A stretch of DNA of 64,000 nt from Flavobacterium fluvii (lineage in GTDB: Bacteria > Bacteroidota > Bacteroidia > Flavobacteriales > Flavobacteriaceae), in the NCBI RefSeq assembly GCF_900129545.1, contig NZ_FQWB01000004.1, positions 310,001 through 374,000 on the forward strand, written 5' to 3'. Numbering within the stretch: the stretch's first letter is position 1; every line of letters begins with the position of its first letter. This document shows positions 60,978 to 64,000 of this stretch, one piece after another. A program made the translations under genes and the position numbers. The notes beneath the pieces are model-generated. The model made no database searches and was not told the origin of the DNA. It saw only the letters and a list, made by a program, of their open reading frames with translations.

Positions 60978-62657
60978 TTATTCTCCAAAAATTTCGTTTG
61001 ACAGTTGTTGGTCTAAATCATAAATATCATTTCTGAAATTCAATTGTCCCTTACTGTCAACCCAGGAAGTAAAATAAACGATATATACCGGAACAGTTGG
61101 CTTAATTTGAATGCCATATTCTTTGTTTGTTTTCAAAATCGTGTCCACCCTTTCTTGATTCCAGTTTTTATCTTTTCGAAGGAGATACATCAGCAATTTA
61201 TTGGGATTTTCAACCCGGATGCAACCGTGACTGAAAGCTCGTTTCGAAGCCTTGAAAAGTCCTTTTGAAGGCGTGTCGTGCAGATAAATATTGTAATTAT
61301 TGGGAAATAAAAACTTCATTTTTCCCAATGCATTTTCCCCGCCCGGTTTTTGCCGAATGATGAAAGGAACGTCTCCTTTGTATTTATACCAATCTATGGT
61401 GGAAGAATTGACTACTTTATCGCCCGAAAGCACTTCCATATTGTTTTCTTCCAAATAATTGGAGTTCTTTTTGATATTGGGAATTATTTCATTTCTTATG
61501 ATGCTGTTGGGAATATTCCAATACGGATTAAGCATGATCCGTGAAATATTTCCCGTGAAAATGGTGGACGGATTCACGTCTTTTCCCACCACGACATTGG
61601 TCGTCCAAACCAATTTGTCGTCTTCAATGACGTGTAGTTTATATTCCGGAATATTGACCAGCAAATATTCTTTTTCCATTTCGACTGGAACCCATCGCAA
61701 TCGCTCCAGATTGATCATCATTTGCTTGATCCTGAAATCAACCGATTGGTTTAATTCAACAAGGGTTGGAGCATTTATCTTTCCATTTTCGACTAAACCC
61801 ATTCGATGTTGAAAACTGCTAACCGCCTTGGCCAATTGATTCGTGAAAACAATGGTTTTGTCATTGGTCGCTAAATCTCCCGTCAAAAACAAATGCTGTT
61901 TTACGGCCAATAAACAAGAATCATTTTCCGTGATTGACAAGACTGTTTTTGTGGTGACAATTTTAGGAAATCCTCCCTTTTTGGCAATTTTGCGATATTC
62001 CCTGAGCTTTGTTTTTAATCGTATGTAATACTGGTTGACCGGTTCCGAGATGTTTTCGCCCTTGTTCAAAACCACCAAGGAGTCGAGCAGCGCTTGGTAA
62101 TTTTTCTTTTTTCGAGGGATGTACCAATCCAGTTCGTGAGGATTTTTGACTATTCCGCCATAAACCTTTTTCGAATACTTGAAAAAAGTGGTGGTAAGCA
62201 ACAACTCTAATTCTTTCTTGCGATTTTCCCTGGCAAGAGAAGGTTTTGCATCTGTAGTCGTCAGCGCAATCAAGGAATCCAAACGGGTATTGATGAGACT
62301 GTTGTTGTCAAAATCAACGCTAAAATTTCGTATTTTGTTGTAAAGAATAGGAACGGCTATCGTCATCCCTTTTTTATTGAACCAGGCAAATTGATATTCC
62401 CGATTTTCATAAAATTGATATACTTCTTTTTTTATGGTGTCGCTTTCTGGAAAAGCCTTGAAATAATTATCCAACTCCGTTTCGTCCAATACCAAATCAG
62501 AATAATTTTGTGCCGTATAAATGCCCGACTCAAAGCCCACGTTTCCTTTTTTATTGTTGCATCCCAATGTAAGCTGCATTACAACAAGCCATACCAAAAT
62601 GATTTTGCTGTTAAATCCTGTCTTAAAAATGGAGAAACTATTGGAGATGCAATACAT
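60978..62657 (-). CDS. L,D-transpeptidase (YcbB-type)
   Basis: Protein of 559 residues: signal or membrane anchor (IILVWLVVMQLTLGCN, possible lipobox LTLGC), a scaffold region, a peptidoglycan-binding-type helix set (AVSSFQHRMGLVENGKINAP) and a YkuD catalytic domain: EYLLVNIPEYKLHVIEDDKL, then AFSHGCIRVENPNKL with catalytic His and Cys. It makes 3-3 cross-links in peptidoglycan or attaches proteins. Single gene with terminator; the 62684 gene precedes it by 26 bp. Confidence 0.92.
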   Translation of the reverse strand: MYCISNSFSIFKTGFNSKIILVWLVVMQLTLGCNNKKGNVGFESGIYTAQNYSDLVLDETELDNYFKAFPESDTIKKEVYQFYENREYQFAWFNKKGMTIAVPILYNKIRNFSVDFDNNSLINTRLDSLIALTTTDAKPSLARENRKKELELLLTTTFFKYSKKVYGGIVKNPHELDWYIPRKKKNYQALLDSLVVLNKGENISEPVNQYYIRLKTKLREYRKIAKKGGFPKIVTTKTVLSITENDSCLLAVKQHLFLTGDLATNDKTIVFTNQLAKAVSSFQHRMGLVENGKINAPTLVELNQSVDFRIKQMMINLERLRWVPVEMEKEYLLVNIPEYKLHVIEDDKLVWTTNVVVGKDVNPSTIFTGNISRIMLNPYWNIPNSIIRNEIIPNIKKNSNYLEENNMEVLSGDKVVNSSTIDWYKYKGDVPFIIRQKPGGENALGKMKFLFPNNYNIYLHDTPSKGLFKASKRAFSHGCIRVENPNKLLMYLLRKDKNWNQERVDTILKTNKEYGIQIKPTVPVYIVYFTSWVDSKGQLNFRNDIYDLDQQLSNEIFGE

Positions 62658-62683
62658 AATTATTTATTTTTTTAGAATACTAT

Positions 62684-62878
62684 TTATGATTCGTCTTTTG
62701 TGGTACGCACAAGGCTGATACCGGAAACGAAAAACACGATGCCGAGTATGCCGTAAATAATAAGTTCTTTTACGTCTTTTGTACCGCCTGAAGTATCGGA
62801 AAAAACTACTGCAGTGTAGATAAGGCCACCAATTCCAAGGGCTGTGAGCAATGCTCCAAAAAATCTTTTTAAATTCAT
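62684..62878 (-). CDS. Small membrane protein, unknown
   Basis: Protein of 64 residues with two hydrophobic spans (FFGALLTALGIGGLIYTAVV; LIIYGILGIVFFVSGISLV). Common type in Bacteroidota without assigned function. On the minus strand ahead of the L,D-transpeptidase gene. Confidence 0.7.
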   Translation of the reverse strand: MNLKRFFGALLTALGIGGLIYTAVVFSDTSGGTKDVKELIIYGILGIVFFVSGISLVRTTKDES

Positions 62879-62921
62879 GATGTTTAATTTTAATGGTTTA
62901 TTGTTTTGGAAAACAGATTTA

Positions 62922-62968
62922 ATATGGATGCTGCCTTAATTATTTAAAAAAAGCAGCATTATCCATAT
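62922..62968. repeat. Imperfect inverted repeat after the Q-rich gene
   Basis: ATATGGATGCTGC (62922-62934) pairs with GCAGC, a 3-nt bulge and ATCCATAT (62953-62968). Loop of 18 nt, no T-run on the minus strand. Possibly a weak terminator or attenuator for the gene at 63007. Confidence 0.5.
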
Positions 62969-63006
62969 ATTTTGTATTTTGATTATTCTAGTTTGTCAAA
63001 GCTGGA

Positions 63007-63999
63007 CTAGTTATTCTTTTCCTGCTTTGGTGGTCTATTTTTACCTTGCTGTTGCTGCTGTTGCTGTTGCTTGGCTTGTTCGTTATTCTTTTGTTGCTCC
63101 ACTTGTTGTTGTTTCGCTTGCTCGTTATTCTTTTGCTGCTCTACTTGCTGTTGCCTGGCTTGTTCGTTATTCCTTTCTTGTTGCTCTTGCTGCTGCCTGG
63201 CTTGCTGATTGTTGCGTTGTTGTTGTTCTTGCTGCTGCTTGGCTTGTTGGTTATTACGCTGTTGCTGCTCTTGCTGCTGTTGGGCTTGCTGATTATTGCG
63301 TTGTTGCTGCTGTTTAGCCTTTTGATTGTTGTTATCCTGTTGAACTTGCTGTTGTTTGGCTTGCTCATTATTACGTTGCTGTTCCTGCTGACGTCCAGCT
63401 TGTTGATTATTGTTTTGCTGATTATTAAGCTGCTGATTTCCTCTCTGCGATTGAGTATTTTTATTTCTTTGAGTTACCGGCTGCACGTCTTCTTTTTTGG
63501 CCACTTTATTGGGCACAGGTTTCTGTCCATTTGAGTTATTCTTGGCCACTCTTGGCCTGTATATTTGGAGTTCTCCCTTGTCTACATTTTGCCCTGGATC
63601 TCTTCTTTCTCGCATTGCAACTGGAGCAATTGATCTACCGGTTCGTTTTTGAACCTCAGTTCTATTGGGTCCTGAATTGTATTTCACGCGGGTTGAATTA
63701 TCAATCTGGATATTGTTTATTACCGTTGAATTTCTAATGATTGTTGTATTGACGGAAGAGTTTACATAATAATTATTAATGTTCGTTCTTCCAAAATCCC
63801 TATCCCTGACAAACGTCCATTGATTGTTGGGCAGTCTATAACCACTGCTGTAAGCGAAAGTAATACTGATACCTGGACCTATTGGTGCCCATCCATAATA
63901 TCCTTCGGATCTTCTCCAACTAACCCATCCCGGACCCCATTCGCTTCCCGGCACCCATGACCATCCATAATAATTGTCATACATCCAGCGCCCATAATG
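63007..63999 (-). CDS. DUF6600-like protein with Q/N-rich repeat tail (5' end outside window)
   Basis: The frame is still open at the window edge (HYGRWMYDNYYGWSWVPGSE), so the start lies beyond 64000; 331 residues are visible. The first part has the Trp/Gly/Tyr pattern of DUF6600-type proteins (GPGWVSWRRSEGYYGWAPIG). The last 150 residues are Gln/Asn-rich repeats of 13-16 residues (RNNQQAKQQQEQQQ and variants), which could form a coiled coil or prion-like stretch. Envelope location is likely but unproven. Confidence 0.75.
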   Translation of the reverse strand, partial: HYGRWMYDNYYGWSWVPGSEWGPGWVSWRRSEGYYGWAPIGPGISITFAYSSGYRLPNNQWTFVRDRDFGRTNINNYYVNSSVNTTIIRNSTVINNIQIDNSTRVKYNSGPNRTEVQKRTGRSIAPVAMRERRDPGQNVDKGELQIYRPRVAKNNSNGQKPVPNKVAKKEDVQPVTQRNKNTQSQRGNQQLNNQQNNNQQAGRQQEQQRNNEQAKQQQVQQDNNNQKAKQQQQRNNQQAQQQQEQQQRNNQQAKQQQEQQQRNNQQARQQQEQQERNNEQARQQQVEQQKNNEQAKQQQVEQQKNNEQAKQQQQQQQQGKNRPPKQEKNN

Positions 64000-64000
64000 A

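Noticed and set aside
62922..62968. Inverted repeat as a rho-independent terminator
   Set aside because: No T-run follows on the minus strand and the loop is long; kept only as an inverted repeat.
63046..63534. Leucine-rich plus-strand ORF of 162 residues
   Set aside because: It is the antisense shadow of the CAG-rich Q/N repeat gene.

Overview
The window is AT-rich chromosomal DNA of a Flavobacterium-like member of the Bacteroidota. Evidence: two secreted proteins end in type IX secretion (Por) sorting domains, outer-membrane proteins are of the TonB-dependent and OMP_b-brl types, promoters follow the TTTG / TAnnTTTG pattern, and the housekeeping order (KAS III - methyltransferase - GT2 - MlaE/F - manC; MerR - LemA - TPM - TPM; der - era) is of the kind found in flavobacteria. 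A DUF3494 ice-binding protein hints at a cold habitat. There are no rRNA genes, CRISPR arrays, integrases or intact insertion sequences; one tRNA-Val is present.

Layout. 0-4.6 kb: envelope-lipid and sugar genes (KAS III fragment, methyltransferase, GT2, MlaE/MlaF pair, manC). 4.7-11.5 kb: accessory genes, including a tightly overlapping operon of two NAD(P)-dependent reductases with a DUF6134-like protein, a membrane-bound AraC regulator, a SprT-like protein and an SDR. 11.6-18.5 kb: a variable secreted-protein region with two T9SS cargo proteins built of repeats, lipoproteins, two gene relics, a 70-bp duplication and three consecutive LuxR-type regulators around a long perfect-looking inverted repeat. 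18.9-34 kb: core genes (acyl-CoA dehydrogenase, anmK, nhaA, tonB, exbD/exbB, folC, tRNA-Val, alaS, M23 peptidase, MerR, LemA, two TPM proteins). 34.1-42 kb: an Rrf2 regulator with four clustered cysteines, a 32-codon leader ORF ending in a Met/Cys run, a large TonB-dependent receptor, then DUF2490 and a second large OMP. 42-46 kb: der, era and neighbours. 46.4-57.4 kb: a stress/envelope block (OmpA, ice-binding protein, YtxH, lmo0937-like, CsbD, iron-permease-like, MlaD/F/E, Dps). 57.6-64 kb: a GT4 fusion, a truncated GH130, an L,D-transpeptidase and a Q/N-rich protein running off the end.

The strongest unexplained signals are: (1) a gap-free 37-bp interrupted palindrome occurring five times between 50.0 and 57.6 kb, each time exactly 27 nt upstream of the end of a putative -7 TTTG box and always ahead of stress genes, which looks like an uncharacterised regulon; (2) the Rrf2 - Cys-rich leader peptide - TonB receptor unit with a repeated 14-bp box, which looks like a sulfur-responsive uptake locus; (3) three hairpin-bearing short repeats each sitting about 10 nt before a start codon in sense orientation, and two copies of a longer intergenic element sharing terminal boxes; (4) debris showing recombination among secreted-protein genes at 11.6-16 kb.
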